DNA of 64,000 nucleotides from an uncultured Arenicella sp. Its GTDB lineage: Bacteria > Pseudomonadota > Gammaproteobacteria > Arenicellales > Arenicellaceae. Below are positions 46,677-55,560 of this stretch, piece by piece. Where the stretch lies: the NCBI GenBank assembly GCA_947499305.1, contig CANMNN010000003.1:1-64000 (forward strand), read 5' to 3'. Each line of letters begins with the position of its first letter. The stretch's first letter is position 1. The position numbers were made by a program, and so were the translations under genes. A model generated the notes under the pieces. It did no database searches, had not been told where the DNA came from, and worked only from the letters and a program-made list of their open reading frames with translations.

Positions 46677-47350
46677 CTGAAAAACAAATTGAACAGCTGA
46701 AAAAAATGCTGTCTGACGCTCATCCTATTCAGTCAACCGATGAGTTGGATAATCAAATATTAAAGGCCGCAAGGATCGAATCTGAAAAGCTTAAAGCGGA
46801 GTCGATAGACTCTCGTAGCAGTTCTTGGCTGAACTCGCTTGGTTCACTCGGCGTCGCCGCGATGCTAACGGTAACTGTATTTCTGGGTTTAAGCCAAGTG
46901 CTTAGTCCCGATGATCTAGTTGCTAATAAGGTACCGACGCAGGATGTCGATTCCGTGGCTTTCAAACAAAAAGAGGTCGATTCGAGTGTACAGGGCTTAA
47001 GTCAAAACACAATTGTCAAGCCAAGCAGTACGCAGCTTAGTTCGGCGCCAAGCAAAGGTTCACGGGATGATATTTTGATGCAGTTCGATCTAAGTGAAAC
47101 CGAAGACTTGCTAGCGAATTTATCGGACGATTTTTTTGGCGACGCTGGTGTTAAACAAAGTAGTATTCGCTTGGCGATGAATGATATTAACTCCTTCATT
47201 CAAGTTGGTGAGTTTGACGGCGCGCGTCAGCGCTATCGAGACTTTACATTCGATTGTCAAGAGTGCGGCTTGCCCGACTCGCTTGAAGACTTAGTTCTAG
47301 CGGCAAGCTCTGGAATTCGTGCCAATGGCTCTAAAGACAATACCGGCTGA
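46673..47350 (+). CDS. Probable membrane anti-sigma factor
   Basis: 225 residues; no strong family signature that I can name. N-terminal ~50 charged residues (cytoplasmic), one membrane helix (WLNSLGSLGVAAMLTVTVFL), then a Ser/Gln-rich periplasmic part ending in a segment with two close cysteines (FDCQECGLPD). Translationally coupled to the ECF sigma gene, so a regulator of that sigma factor is the natural inference. Confidence 0.65.
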   Translation: MTEKQIEQLKKMLSDAHPIQSTDELDNQILKAARIESEKLKAESIDSRSSSWLNSLGSLGVAAMLTVTVFLGLSQVLSPDDLVANKVPTQDVDSVAFKQKEVDSSVQGLSQNTIVKPSSTQLSSAPSKGSRDDILMQFDLSETEDLLANLSDDFFGDAGVKQSSIRLAMNDINSFIQVGEFDGARQRYRDFTFDCQECGLPDSLEDLVLAASSGIRANGSKDNTG

Positions 47351-47496
47351 CGACGATTCAGCCAAGCGCGAAATGAGAAGCGTGAGCTATCAGACCTAGA
47401 TAAACGCGCCCTCAGACTAGCCAAATTTGAAATTAGCCGCGGCGCTTCCCACTTTTCAATAACCAATTGGCTGTAGATTCAGCCCAGGAGGAGACC

Positions 47497-48096
47497 ATGA
47501 TGGTACTTCGTAGAACCGCTTTGCCTATTGTAAACGCGATTATGATTACGCTCGCCTTATTCGCAATGATGTATTCACTGATTTATATGGATGATCCAGA
47601 GCTTGCAACACGCCCCAGTTTCCCAAAAATTGTATTTAATCATGTGCCTGAAGATTCACCTGTTGTTCCAGTAGTGGCCAAGGTCGAGAGACCTAAGGAA
47701 GTAGATGAGCAACCCGAGGTGCCGTTTGTCGATGAGAAGTTTGAAGTCGCAGACTTTGATTCTGATGGATGGGCAAGTTATACGCCTCCAAAATTCAAAG
47801 GTGGCGATTCATTGCCTCTCGACAATCAATTGGTTATCGCTTTAGGTTTCCCGCCCGAGTACCCAAGGGGGCCATTACAGCGAGGTGTCGAGGGCTACGC
47901 GGTGGTCGGTTTTAGTGTTAATGCAGCCGGGGCAGTATACGATCAATTTATTATTGAATCTGAGCCCGGCACGGCGTTCGACCGCGCATCATTAAAAGCA
48001 ATTTCAAAGTTTAAATATAAGGCTAGAAAAGTTAACGGTCGAGCTGTGAGCACCAACGGTCAACGCTATATGTTTACTTTCAAAATTGATCCGTAG
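47497..48096 (+). CDS. TonB-family protein (energy-transducer C-terminal domain)
   Basis: 199 residues from ATG 47497, which has AGGAGGAG directly upstream; a second ATG follows at once. N-terminal membrane anchor (ALPIVNAIMITLALFAMMYS), a short Pro/Glu linker, and a TonB C-terminal domain (FPPEYPRGPLQRGVEGYAVV, DRASLKAISKFKYKARKVNG). Couples the proton-motive force to an outer-membrane receptor or acts as a related periplasmic linker. No exbBD nearby. It follows the sigma/anti-sigma pair by 146 bp and may belong to their regulon. Confidence 0.8.
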   Translation: MMVLRRTALPIVNAIMITLALFAMMYSLIYMDDPELATRPSFPKIVFNHVPEDSPVVPVVAKVERPKEVDEQPEVPFVDEKFEVADFDSDGWASYTPPKFKGGDSLPLDNQLVIALGFPPEYPRGPLQRGVEGYAVVGFSVNAAGAVYDQFIIESEPGTAFDRASLKAISKFKYKARKVNGRAVSTNGQRYMFTFKIDP

Positions 48097-48098
48097 CC

Positions 48099-49541
48099 TT
48101 ACCAGTGAAGGCTAGCTAATACCCCAGCGCGTACGTTTTCGATTGTGACTCGGCCTTTGTGCAGTTTCATAATTTCTTTAACAAAACTCAAGCCAAGACC
48201 TGTGCTTTTACCGATTGAGTCGCTTTGATTACTTGGAGGTAGAGAGAAAAAGCGATCATAGAGTTTAGCCATGGCGAAGTCAGGGATGGCCTCGCCTTGG
48301 TTGAACAAGGTGATGCTGATTTTATCGTTTTGTGACAGGAGCGAAATATCGATATGACCTGCTTGGCTACAGAAACGAATGGCATTGTCGAGTAAGTTTG
48401 CGATCGCTTGGCCAATCAATACTCGGTCACCGCGGCACAGAAAGCTTACTTGTTTAGGAAAGTTTATTTTGATCTGACGTTGCTCAATTACTTGCGAACG
48501 TTCTTGAACCAAACGTTTAATCGTCGGCAGTAGATCAAATTCTTCTTGGCTGATTAACTCAGTAGTGCCTTCCAGTTTCGCTAAAGAGAGCATACGGTCT
48601 ACTAAACGGCCCATGCGCTGATTCGAAGTACTAATGTTGTTTAAGAACAATTCTCTGTCTTGCTCTGGCATGTCTTCGCTCATTAGCTCGACTGCGCCAC
48701 GAATGCTGGTGATAGGCGTTTTCAATTCATGTGTCAAACTATGAATGTAGTTTTCGACGTACTCTTTACCATCGAGTTGGGATCGCATGTAGGAGATAGA
48801 CTCGGATAATTTTGCAAGACGATCATCGCGCATTTGTGGTGGTCTGACTTTTTTACCTTCAGCCATGCTGTTGGCGTATTTTGCCAATTTATTCAGTGAG
48901 TGAGTAAACCAAAGTGATAGCAGGTAGCCGAGCACTAAGGCTAATCCTAGCAATGCAAATGCATAGTTCTGTAATTGTTGCGTTTCAGTTAGCAAATGGC
49001 CTTCTAAACTATCAATCGGTTTTAACACGCTGACCACGCCAATGGTTTTGTCTTTATGCTTGATCGGCGCTGCGATGATCATTACCTTGGGGTCGTCAGG
49101 TTCGGTGCGGCGTTGGTTTCTAAATGACGTACGTGCACCATATTGACCGTCGAGTGTAAGGCTGACGTCGCGCCATAAAGAATAATCTTCGCCAACGTGT
49201 TCGCCCGTAGAGTCGTAGATGATAATGCCTTTGTCATCGGTTACATAGACTTCCGAGTCGACGGTGGTTTTGGTCACTTGGTAAATTTGGGCGCTAAATT
49301 CTCGCTCACTTAAACGCTCAAAAACGCGCTTGAGTTGCGTGGTCGCTAGGCGACCATTTTCTATCGCCTCATCTTCAATAAAGGTGGCAAGCAGTTGAGC
49401 AACGTCTACTAGTACGCTCTCGGCTGACTGCCGCATACCATCGTTCAAGCGCTCAATGGCATTGTCTAAGGTGAACCAAATAAGGCTGCCTAAAATAACA
49501 AAATAGATGCCAAAGGCTCGAAGGCTATAACTGATTTTCAC
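48099..49541 (-). CDS. creC: CreC-type sensor histidine kinase
   Basis: 480 residues. Two membrane helices flank a periplasmic CreC sensor domain (VYVTDDKGIIIYDSTGEHVG, LTLDGQYGARTSFRNQRR), HAMP-like segment, H-box SLTHELKTPITSIRGAVELM, and HATPase (NLLDNAIRFC, STGLGLSFVKEIMKLHKG). Agreement with E. coli CreC runs through the sensor domain, not only the kinase. Follows creB in the same direction. In E. coli CreBC responds to carbon source and growth state. Confidence 0.88.
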   Translation of the reverse strand: MKISYSLRAFGIYFVILGSLIWFTLDNAIERLNDGMRQSAESVLVDVAQLLATFIEDEAIENGRLATTQLKRVFERLSEREFSAQIYQVTKTTVDSEVYVTDDKGIIIYDSTGEHVGEDYSLWRDVSLTLDGQYGARTSFRNQRRTEPDDPKVMIIAAPIKHKDKTIGVVSVLKPIDSLEGHLLTETQQLQNYAFALLGLALVLGYLLSLWFTHSLNKLAKYANSMAEGKKVRPPQMRDDRLAKLSESISYMRSQLDGKEYVENYIHSLTHELKTPITSIRGAVELMSEDMPEQDRELFLNNISTSNQRMGRLVDRMLSLAKLEGTTELISQEEFDLLPTIKRLVQERSQVIEQRQIKINFPKQVSFLCRGDRVLIGQAIANLLDNAIRFCSQAGHIDISLLSQNDKISITLFNQGEAIPDFAMAKLYDRFFSLPPSNQSDSIGKSTGLGLSFVKEIMKLHKGRVTIENVRAGVLASLHW

Positions 49542-49563
49542 GTATGCTTAAATAGAAAGAGAC

Positions 49564-50283
49564 TTATTGTTGATTTTCGAAACTGTAGCCGAAGCCGCGA
49601 TGAGTAATGATGAACTCTGTGTGAGGATTTAATGTCTTGAGTTTAGCTCGCAATGTTTTGATATGAGTGTCTATCGCACGATCATCCGAAGGGTGGTTGG
49701 TTGACCAAATATTTTCGATTAACTGTCGTCGAGAAAATACCCGTTCTGGTTGCGCAATGAATGTAGCCATGAGTTCGTACTCGGCACGAGTCAAGTCAAT
49801 TGCCTTTTGCTGATAGGTAATCACGCGCTGTTGATTTTTATGTTCAAAGTCACTATTGCTGTTATTTGCAACGTCCATTGACTTACTCGTCGGCGATACT
49901 TGTTTGTCGCTTCGCTTTAAAATCACCTTAACCCGGGTGACTACTTCTCGGGGACTGAATGGCTTTATTACATAATCATCGGCACCAATTTCTAGACCAA
50001 CAATACGGTCAATCTCCTCACCTCGCGCAGTTAGGAATAAAACTGGCAATTCATTCCCTTGTTGACGAACTGTTTTAAGTAATTCAAAGCCATTGCCATC
50101 AGGTAGGCCAACATCAAATACCGCCAAATCAATCGATCGACCGTCTAGCTTGATAAGAGCATCTTTACAATTTGATACCCAAAGTGGGTCAAAGCCTTCA
50201 GAATTCAAGGCGTAGGTTAAAGTATCAGCGATTTCTTTTTCGTCTTCGACGATTAATATTGTTTGCTTCACAAGATTTGGCAA
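49564..50283 (-). CDS. creB: CreB-type response regulator
   Basis: 239 residues. Receiver (ILIVEDEKEIADTLTYAL, FDVGLPDGNGFELL with the phospho-acceptor Asp, LFLTARGEEIDRIVGLEIGA, DDYVIKPFSPREV) and winged-helix DNA-binding domain (RVFSRRQLIENIW, DRAIDTHIKTLRAKLKTLNP, THRGFGYSF). Partner of creC. The inner-membrane gene creD, usual in enterobacteria, is absent here. A ~30-residue Ser/Asn-rich linker joins the domains, longer than in E. coli. Confidence 0.88.
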   Translation of the reverse strand: MPNLVKQTILIVEDEKEIADTLTYALNSEGFDPLWVSNCKDALIKLDGRSIDLAVFDVGLPDGNGFELLKTVRQQGNELPVLFLTARGEEIDRIVGLEIGADDYVIKPFSPREVVTRVKVILKRSDKQVSPTSKSMDVANNSNSDFEHKNQQRVITYQQKAIDLTRAEYELMATFIAQPERVFSRRQLIENIWSTNHPSDDRAIDTHIKTLRAKLKTLNPHTEFIITHRGFGYSFENQQ

Positions 50284-50360
50284 TCAGATTGCTTGAATGG
50301 GAAATAAGGGATTAGGTTAGTACGCTATGCGTTTTATTGGCATTTGGCAAGATTTGGCAT
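50271..50360. promoter_or_regulatory. Repeated TTGGCA words between creB and parA
   Basis: TTGGCA occurs at 50277, 50337, 50344 and 50354. The 12-mer CAAGATTTGGCA is present twice, at 50271-50282 (overlapping the first creB codon) and 50348-50359. The copy at 50354 also lies 18 bp before TATGCT and could be a -35 element for the ParA gene. Likely operators or overlapping promoters; the binding protein is unknown. Confidence 0.4.
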
Positions 50361-50450
50361 AAAAACTCAAAAAATAGTATGCTCAAACGCGTAAATAGCA
50401 AAGCTAACATCGATACTATTAATTAACATCGGCACCGTGAGGGCTAATAT

Positions 50451-51104
50451 ATGCGTTCAATTTTGGTTGTAAACCCCAAAGGTGGGTGTGGTAAAACCAC
50501 TATCGCTACCAATTTGGCCACTTATTACGCAGTTTGGGGCATGTCTACCGCTTTAGTTGATCTAGACCCACAGCAATCAAGTATGGAATGGTTGCGAGTG
50601 CGACCCAAGGACGAAAACCCAATTCAAGGCTTTAATGGTTTGAACGGCAAGATTTATCCAGATGCTGATACTGAGCGAGTGATATATGATTGCCCGGCAC
50701 GCACCGACAGTAAGAAGGTTGCTCGCCTAATCGAGTTAGTTGATGTTGTGATTATTCCGGTAATGCCAAGCGCTATTGATATGCGTGTTGCTGCATCATT
50801 TGTAGCCGATATTGTTGGTAAAGTTAAGGAAAGTAACGGTATGGCCATCATGGGTGTGGTGGCGAACAGGGCGCAGAAGAACTACCATTCTTATAAGACC
50901 TTAAGCAAGTTTTTGAAGGCTCTGGATGTGCCTTTTGTTGGGGCCCTGCGTAACTCGCAAAACTACATCAAAGCCGCCGACACTGGTATCGGGATTTTCG
51001 AAGTGCCTTTAAGTGAGGCTAAGCCTGATATGAAAGAGTGGGAGCCTATTCTTAATTGGGTCGAAGGTAAGCGAGTCGTAAAAGCGAAGCAAGCTAAAAA
51101 GTAA
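50451..51104 (+). CDS. Orphan ParA/MinD-family ATPase
   Basis: 217 residues. Deviant Walker A NPKGGCGKTTIATNLATYYA, ALVDLDPQQSSMEWL, switch II region VIYDCPARTD. No parB follows, so this is not the chromosomal par locus; such solo ParA proteins position other cargo (chemoreceptors, secretion or metabolic assemblies). The cargo gene is not evident. Divergent from creBC. Confidence 0.85.
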   Translation: MRSILVVNPKGGCGKTTIATNLATYYAVWGMSTALVDLDPQQSSMEWLRVRPKDENPIQGFNGLNGKIYPDADTERVIYDCPARTDSKKVARLIELVDVVIIPVMPSAIDMRVAASFVADIVGKVKESNGMAIMGVVANRAQKNYHSYKTLSKFLKALDVPFVGALRNSQNYIKAADTGIGIFEVPLSEAKPDMKEWEPILNWVEGKRVVKAKQAKK

Positions 51105-51238
51105 GCTTGTCTTTATAGTTCATCAGCCTAGGGCTGGCGTAAAAAATGGGGGGCATGATTGCATGCCAAATAGGGTGTCACCGCATTCGTTCAAAGGTGA
51201 ATGTGCAGTAATGTCTGAATGTTGACAGAGAGATTTTT

Positions 51239-52684
51239 ATGTTTAAAAACGTTTCCAAGCTAGCCTTCGCGGCAGGCCTTTTAATACTTCTTCAAGCGTG
51301 TGCTACCAACCCTGTTAGCGGTCGGCCTGAGCTTGCCATGTCTGAGAACTGGGAGCGGAGTGCTGGCGCCAAGTATCATCAAAGCATATTGAAGCAGTAC
51401 CAAGTTTACGATGATCCGGAGCTGCAAAAATACGTTGATGATATCGGTCAGCGTCTAGCAAGAAAAAGCCATCGCCCCGACTTACCATTTACATTTACCC
51501 TGCTCGATAGCCCTGAGGTAAACGCCTTCGCCTTGCCTGGCGGCTATGTTTATATTACCCGTGGCATCATGTCGTACATGAATAAAGAATCTCATCTTGC
51601 GGGTGTTATCGGTCATGAGATTGGCCATGTTACAGGTCGGCACGGTGCTCAACGCGCGGCTCAACAACAGCTCAGTCAGGTTGCCGCAGTGGCAGTAGCT
51701 GTAGGCACTGGTAGCGGCGAGTTGTTTCAGGCCTCGCAAATGCTGGGTGGTGCTTTGATGAGCGGATATGGTCGAAAACAAGAACTTGAATCAGATCGAC
51801 TTGGTGCTGAGTACATAGCGCAAAATAACTATACGCCTGATGACATGATCGACGTTATTGGCATTCTTAAGAATCAAGAACTTTTTGCCAAGGAGCGCGC
51901 AAAAGCTGAGGGGCGACAAGTGCAAGGCTACCACGGTTTGTATTCAACCCATCCTCGAAATGATCAGCGCTTACAGGAGGTCATCAAGGCTGCCGATAAG
52001 TTTCGAGATTTAAGTCAGCCCGAGCCTGACGATGGTCGCTTTTTGGAGTTGACCAATGGCATGGCGTTCGGGGAAAGTGAAAGCCAGGGCATTACACGCG
52101 GTAACAAGTTTTATCACAAGGACCTAAATTTGTTTGTCGAATTCCCAAAAGGTTGGCGTATTCAAAATACCCAATCAGTCTTGGGCGCTATCGCACCTGA
52201 TGGTTCTCAGGTTATTAAGATGCAGATGGATTCGATTGCGCCACCTGTCGACCCTTCACGCTATCTCGGATCGAAGTTTCAATCAGTTCGTGACGTGAGA
52301 GATGTATCGACTACAGAAGACCAGGCTTTTGCTGGTGTAGCAACAGTACAAGACCAAAAAACAGGCCAACAGCAAAGCTTTCGAGTAAGCACGGTGACTC
52401 GCGGGTCTCAAGCCTTTGTGATTACTGGCTTGGGTAAGAATCAACTCCCGAATCAGACATTTTTTAACACAACAAAGAGTATTCGCAAGCTCAAACCTAG
52501 TGAAATTAAGCTGGCTGAAGGTCGGAATATCAAATTGGTCAAAGCCAAGCGTGGGGACACTATTGCATCACTTGCTCGTCGTTCCAATCTTGATCAATAT
52601 GCAGAAGCGCAGATTCGTTTAATCAATGATCTTTATCCTAGCGGTGAACCAACTGTTGGACAGTTAATTAAGATCATTGAGTAA
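51239..52684 (+). CDS. M48-family metalloprotease lipoprotein with LysM-like C-terminus
   Basis: 481 residues. Lipoprotein signal LLILLQAC (lipidated Cys ~21). Zinc site HEIGH (H126-H130) with the downstream glutamate in QELESDRLGAEYI. A middle domain follows, and residues ~430-481 have a LysM-like fold (VKAKRGDTIASLARRS, VGQLIKI). The architecture resembles BepA/LoiP-related envelope quality-control proteases with an added peptidoglycan-binding tail, so it probably acts in the outer-membrane periplasmic face. Alone in its unit. Confidence 0.88.
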   Translation: MFKNVSKLAFAAGLLILLQACATNPVSGRPELAMSENWERSAGAKYHQSILKQYQVYDDPELQKYVDDIGQRLARKSHRPDLPFTFTLLDSPEVNAFALPGGYVYITRGIMSYMNKESHLAGVIGHEIGHVTGRHGAQRAAQQQLSQVAAVAVAVGTGSGELFQASQMLGGALMSGYGRKQELESDRLGAEYIAQNNYTPDDMIDVIGILKNQELFAKERAKAEGRQVQGYHGLYSTHPRNDQRLQEVIKAADKFRDLSQPEPDDGRFLELTNGMAFGESESQGITRGNKFYHKDLNLFVEFPKGWRIQNTQSVLGAIAPDGSQVIKMQMDSIAPPVDPSRYLGSKFQSVRDVRDVSTTEDQAFAGVATVQDQKTGQQQSFRVSTVTRGSQAFVITGLGKNQLPNQTFFNTTKSIRKLKPSEIKLAEGRNIKLVKAKRGDTIASLARRSNLDQYAEAQIRLINDLYPSGEPTVGQLIKIIE

Positions 52685-52971
52685 ATTCACATATCCGAAA
52701 AGAATCAACATCAAACTGCTAAACGCTTTTGTTTAATAGTGTTGTGTTTATTTTCAACTAGAGATTAGTAGTCAATTCGGCTACTATTGTCTAGCAATTA
52801 AAGCGCGAGAGCCACGCTCTCCTGTTATAGTAGTTAAAATTGAGTTGTCGTTTTGTAGCTGAAAAGATGCTAACTGCATCATTCATCAAGCTTCCGTTAG
52901 AGAAGCATTAATCAAACGCTAGGTTGGAAAAACGGTTTAGATTGAACTTGAATGGGTTTTTAGGGTCTCAA

Positions 52972-53691
52972 ATGAGTGAGTTTTTCACAAGCAAGAACGC
53001 GTGCGCGCGAATCAATAGCAGCATTGTTGGCAGTAAAGCTGCCGGATTAAAGGGAATGTTAATCCAAGCCTTCTTCATCACCTCTTTATTCATAAGCCTC
53101 TCAAGTTTAAGCCCGGTATTGGCGCAAACAGATAATGGGCCAGGAAAAGCGATGATTACGATTGAGTCGATTTCTAAGTCGCAAGCTACTCGAGGTAAGA
53201 ATCTAGTTGTCACTTATTATGCAGATCAACAGTGTGGCAGACGTGGGAAAACCGATCGAGTATTTAAAAAGAACTATGTTGACGATGAGCACCGTTTCAA
53301 TCCGCTCGCAGTCGATACGGATATGCCGTTCATTTTTCAAGTTAGCTATACAGAGAAGCGTCGAAATGAAACTCGCAGCTGTGCTGCTATTTCCAGTGTT
53401 GAACTTAAGGCTAATCGAACTTACAAAGCTGTGTTTGAGATTGTTGAGGAAGTAATCGGCTGCAATATAAGCGTTGTTGATGTCACGGAAGTTATTGCCG
53501 CTCAAACAGCGCTAGAAGCTCAGCTTGCAGCTAATGAAAGTGGTCAAGCGATGGAGTCGTCGGTAGAAATAGTTGTGCCCGCGGAGACGCCGGTCGCCGA
53601 TGCAAAGCCTGAAAATACTTGTGTTCGTGTTGGCAAGGAAGGTTATAAGAGTGGCACACCGGTTTATAGTTACAAAGACCGTCTAGGTTAG
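52972..53691 (+). CDS. Exported protein of unknown function
   Basis: 239 residues from ATG 52972. The start is uncertain: TTG 52924 or an ATG near 53056 (MLIQAFFITSLFISLSSLSP, a signal-peptide-like start) are alternatives. Cleavage probably follows VLAQ. The mature part is a beta-rich region with paired cysteines (QQCGRRGK, RSCAAIS, IGCNIS), an Ala/Gln helix and an acidic Val/Glu segment. I do not recognise the family. The preceding 240 bp carry no gene, only a small GAGAGC-CAC-GCTCTC hairpin (52807-52821). Confidence 0.55.
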   Translation: MSEFFTSKNACARINSSIVGSKAAGLKGMLIQAFFITSLFISLSSLSPVLAQTDNGPGKAMITIESISKSQATRGKNLVVTYYADQQCGRRGKTDRVFKKNYVDDEHRFNPLAVDTDMPFIFQVSYTEKRRNETRSCAAISSVELKANRTYKAVFEIVEEVIGCNISVVDVTEVIAAQTALEAQLAANESGQAMESSVEIVVPAETPVADAKPENTCVRVGKEGYKSGTPVYSYKDRLG

Positions 53692-53710
53692 TGCTTCTAG
53701 GCTCAGTGTT

Positions 53711-54049
53711 TTAAACGTCAGCTAGACTTCTGATAAGCTGCTTCGCCTCGCTTAATTTGATCACTGCTATTTTTTCGTCATTTCGATACACCGTGCCAGT
53801 GCTCTTATCTGTCTGCTTGATTAAAACCAAGAAATCAATTGCTTGAGCGATGCAGGCTTTCTCCCATATATGCCAAAGATTATCGCGGTCGCGCTCAGTG
53901 ATTTCTAAATAGCCTTTTTTCAAAGCTCTTTGGTAAGCCGCTCTCTCATGTGGTCGTAGGTGATGTCCGACAAAACGCGACCCAATGTTCGCGCCTGAGC
54001 GTTTGCCTCGTGTAAGGCGTTCTACATGATCTAATTCGATGCGTTTCAT
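53711..54049 (-). CDS. Small conserved-looking protein of unknown function
   Basis: 112 residues, basic N-terminus (MKRIELDHVERLTRGKRSGA), helical middle with Trp/His (LWHIWEKACIAQAIDFLVLI), then a short beta/alpha tail. No membrane segment or signal peptide. The composition and absence of an overlapping better frame favour a real gene. Divergent from the photolyase operon (173 bp), 19 bp from the end of the exported protein gene. Family not recognised. Confidence 0.5.
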   Translation of the reverse strand: MKRIELDHVERLTRGKRSGANIGSRFVGHHLRPHERAAYQRALKKGYLEITERDRDNLWHIWEKACIAQAIDFLVLIKQTDKSTGTVYRNDEKIAVIKLSEAKQLIRSLADV

Positions 54050-54222
54050 TTCGGTTTTATATTCTTACCTTAGGTAAACAGAAACTATCCTATGCGACCA
54101 AAATCTGGGTGAAGTAGCACATATTCTTGATTCAACATGAGTTAACCTTCTGGCCAAAGTGTTGTTGAGCAAACTTTGTTGTTTGCCAAACAAGTTATGA
54201 AAACCTTCAGTGAGGCGTACTG

Positions 54223-55545
54223 GTGTCAAACAAGAGAGTTGGTGTGTATTGGTTTTGTAACGATCTACGATTGCATGACAACCCAGCATTAATGCAGGCT
54301 ACCTCTTTAGTAGATCAACTCGTGTGCGTTGCTGTAGCAGAGAACAAGCTAGGGTCGCCTAAGGCATATACTCAAAGTAGGCTAGGCGAGTCACGGTTTC
54401 GATTTTCTACCGAATCACTTCATCAGCTAAACAATGAGCTGTCTGAGCTTGGCCAGCAATTGTATTATGTCTCAACGAATATTACATTTACGCTGAGCGA
54501 CTTGATTGATCGGTCTGCTGCTACCGACGTTTTTAGAAGTGAAAACGCAGGCTATTATGAGAATACAATTTGGGCTTACCTCGAAGCACGTTTTCCCGAG
54601 GTAAAGTTTCACAGTGTTCATACCCATACTTTGTTCGATCTTGATGATTTGCCTTTTGACTTGGCAGAGTTGCCTACCAGCTTCACTAAATTCAAGAACG
54701 TAATCGGTGAGCAAAAACCAAGTAATGCCCTAGCAACAATGAGCTATCTGCCTTCTAGGCCCAGCGGTTTAGAGTTCGAACATTCGTTGCCTATGCTGCA
54801 GCCATTGAGTATTGAGAAACCCTCTTTTAGGGGTGGCGAGCGGGTAGCGCTTAAGCACTTAGACACTTATTTTAGTGGTGCTGGCCCCGCTGAATATAAG
54901 TTAGTTCGAAACAATTTAGACGGTTGGGATCATTCAACCAAGCTATCTGCGTGGCTCGCAAATGGTTGTTTGTCGGTGCGAGAAGTCTACGGTGCTTTAA
55001 AGGACTACGAATCCTCGGTTATTGCGAATGAGTCTACATATTGGATCTATTTCGAATTGTTATGGCGAGAGTATTTTCAGTGGTACGCACACAAGAATGG
55101 TAAAGATCTCTTTGGCTTTGCTGGCATAAAAGGCTTAAGTCCTTTAAATAGCTATTACCCTGAGCGATTCAAGAAATGGGCATGCGGCAATACACCGTAC
55201 CCCATCGTTAATGCTTGCATGAAGGAGCTTGCGCAAACCGGCTATTTATCTAATCGAGGCCGGCAAATTGCTGCCAGTTGTTTTGTCAACGAGCTAGCAA
55301 TGGACTGGCGCTTCGGTGCGGCTTATTTCGAGAGCGTTTTGGTTGACTATGACGTCGCTTCCAATTGGGGTAATTGGCAATACCTTGCCGGCGTAGGGGC
55401 CGACGCAAGAGATAAACGTCATTTTAACTTGGAGAAGCAAACGCAAATTTACGACCCTAAAGGACGATACATAGATAAATGGGGCGGCCTCGCATCATGT
55501 GGTTCGCTTGACTCTGTTGATGCCGCCGATTGGCCCATTGCGTGA
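54223..55545 (+). CDS. Cryptochrome DASH
   Basis: 440 residues, GTG start with GAGG 7 bp upstream. Photolyase alpha/beta antenna domain (GVYWFCNDLRLHDNPAL) and FAD domain (YWIYFELLWREYFQW, NACMKELAQTGYLSNRGRQI). The DASH-type ending NWGNWQYLAGVGADARDKRH and KQTQIYDPKGRYIDKWGG is clear. Blue-light flavoprotein that repairs pyrimidine dimers in single-stranded DNA and may signal. First of four closely spaced genes. Confidence 0.93.
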   Translation: MSNKRVGVYWFCNDLRLHDNPALMQATSLVDQLVCVAVAENKLGSPKAYTQSRLGESRFRFSTESLHQLNNELSELGQQLYYVSTNITFTLSDLIDRSAATDVFRSENAGYYENTIWAYLEARFPEVKFHSVHTHTLFDLDDLPFDLAELPTSFTKFKNVIGEQKPSNALATMSYLPSRPSGLEFEHSLPMLQPLSIEKPSFRGGERVALKHLDTYFSGAGPAEYKLVRNNLDGWDHSTKLSAWLANGCLSVREVYGALKDYESSVIANESTYWIYFELLWREYFQWYAHKNGKDLFGFAGIKGLSPLNSYYPERFKKWACGNTPYPIVNACMKELAQTGYLSNRGRQIAASCFVNELAMDWRFGAAYFESVLVDYDVASNWGNWQYLAGVGADARDKRHFNLEKQTQIYDPKGRYIDKWGGLASCGSLDSVDAADWPIA

Positions 55546-55560
55546 CCGAGATATGCTTTA

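Noticed and set aside
51141-51170. GGCATG-ATTG-CATGCC hairpin after parA as a terminator
   Set aside because: The stem is only 6 bp and no U-run follows on either strand.
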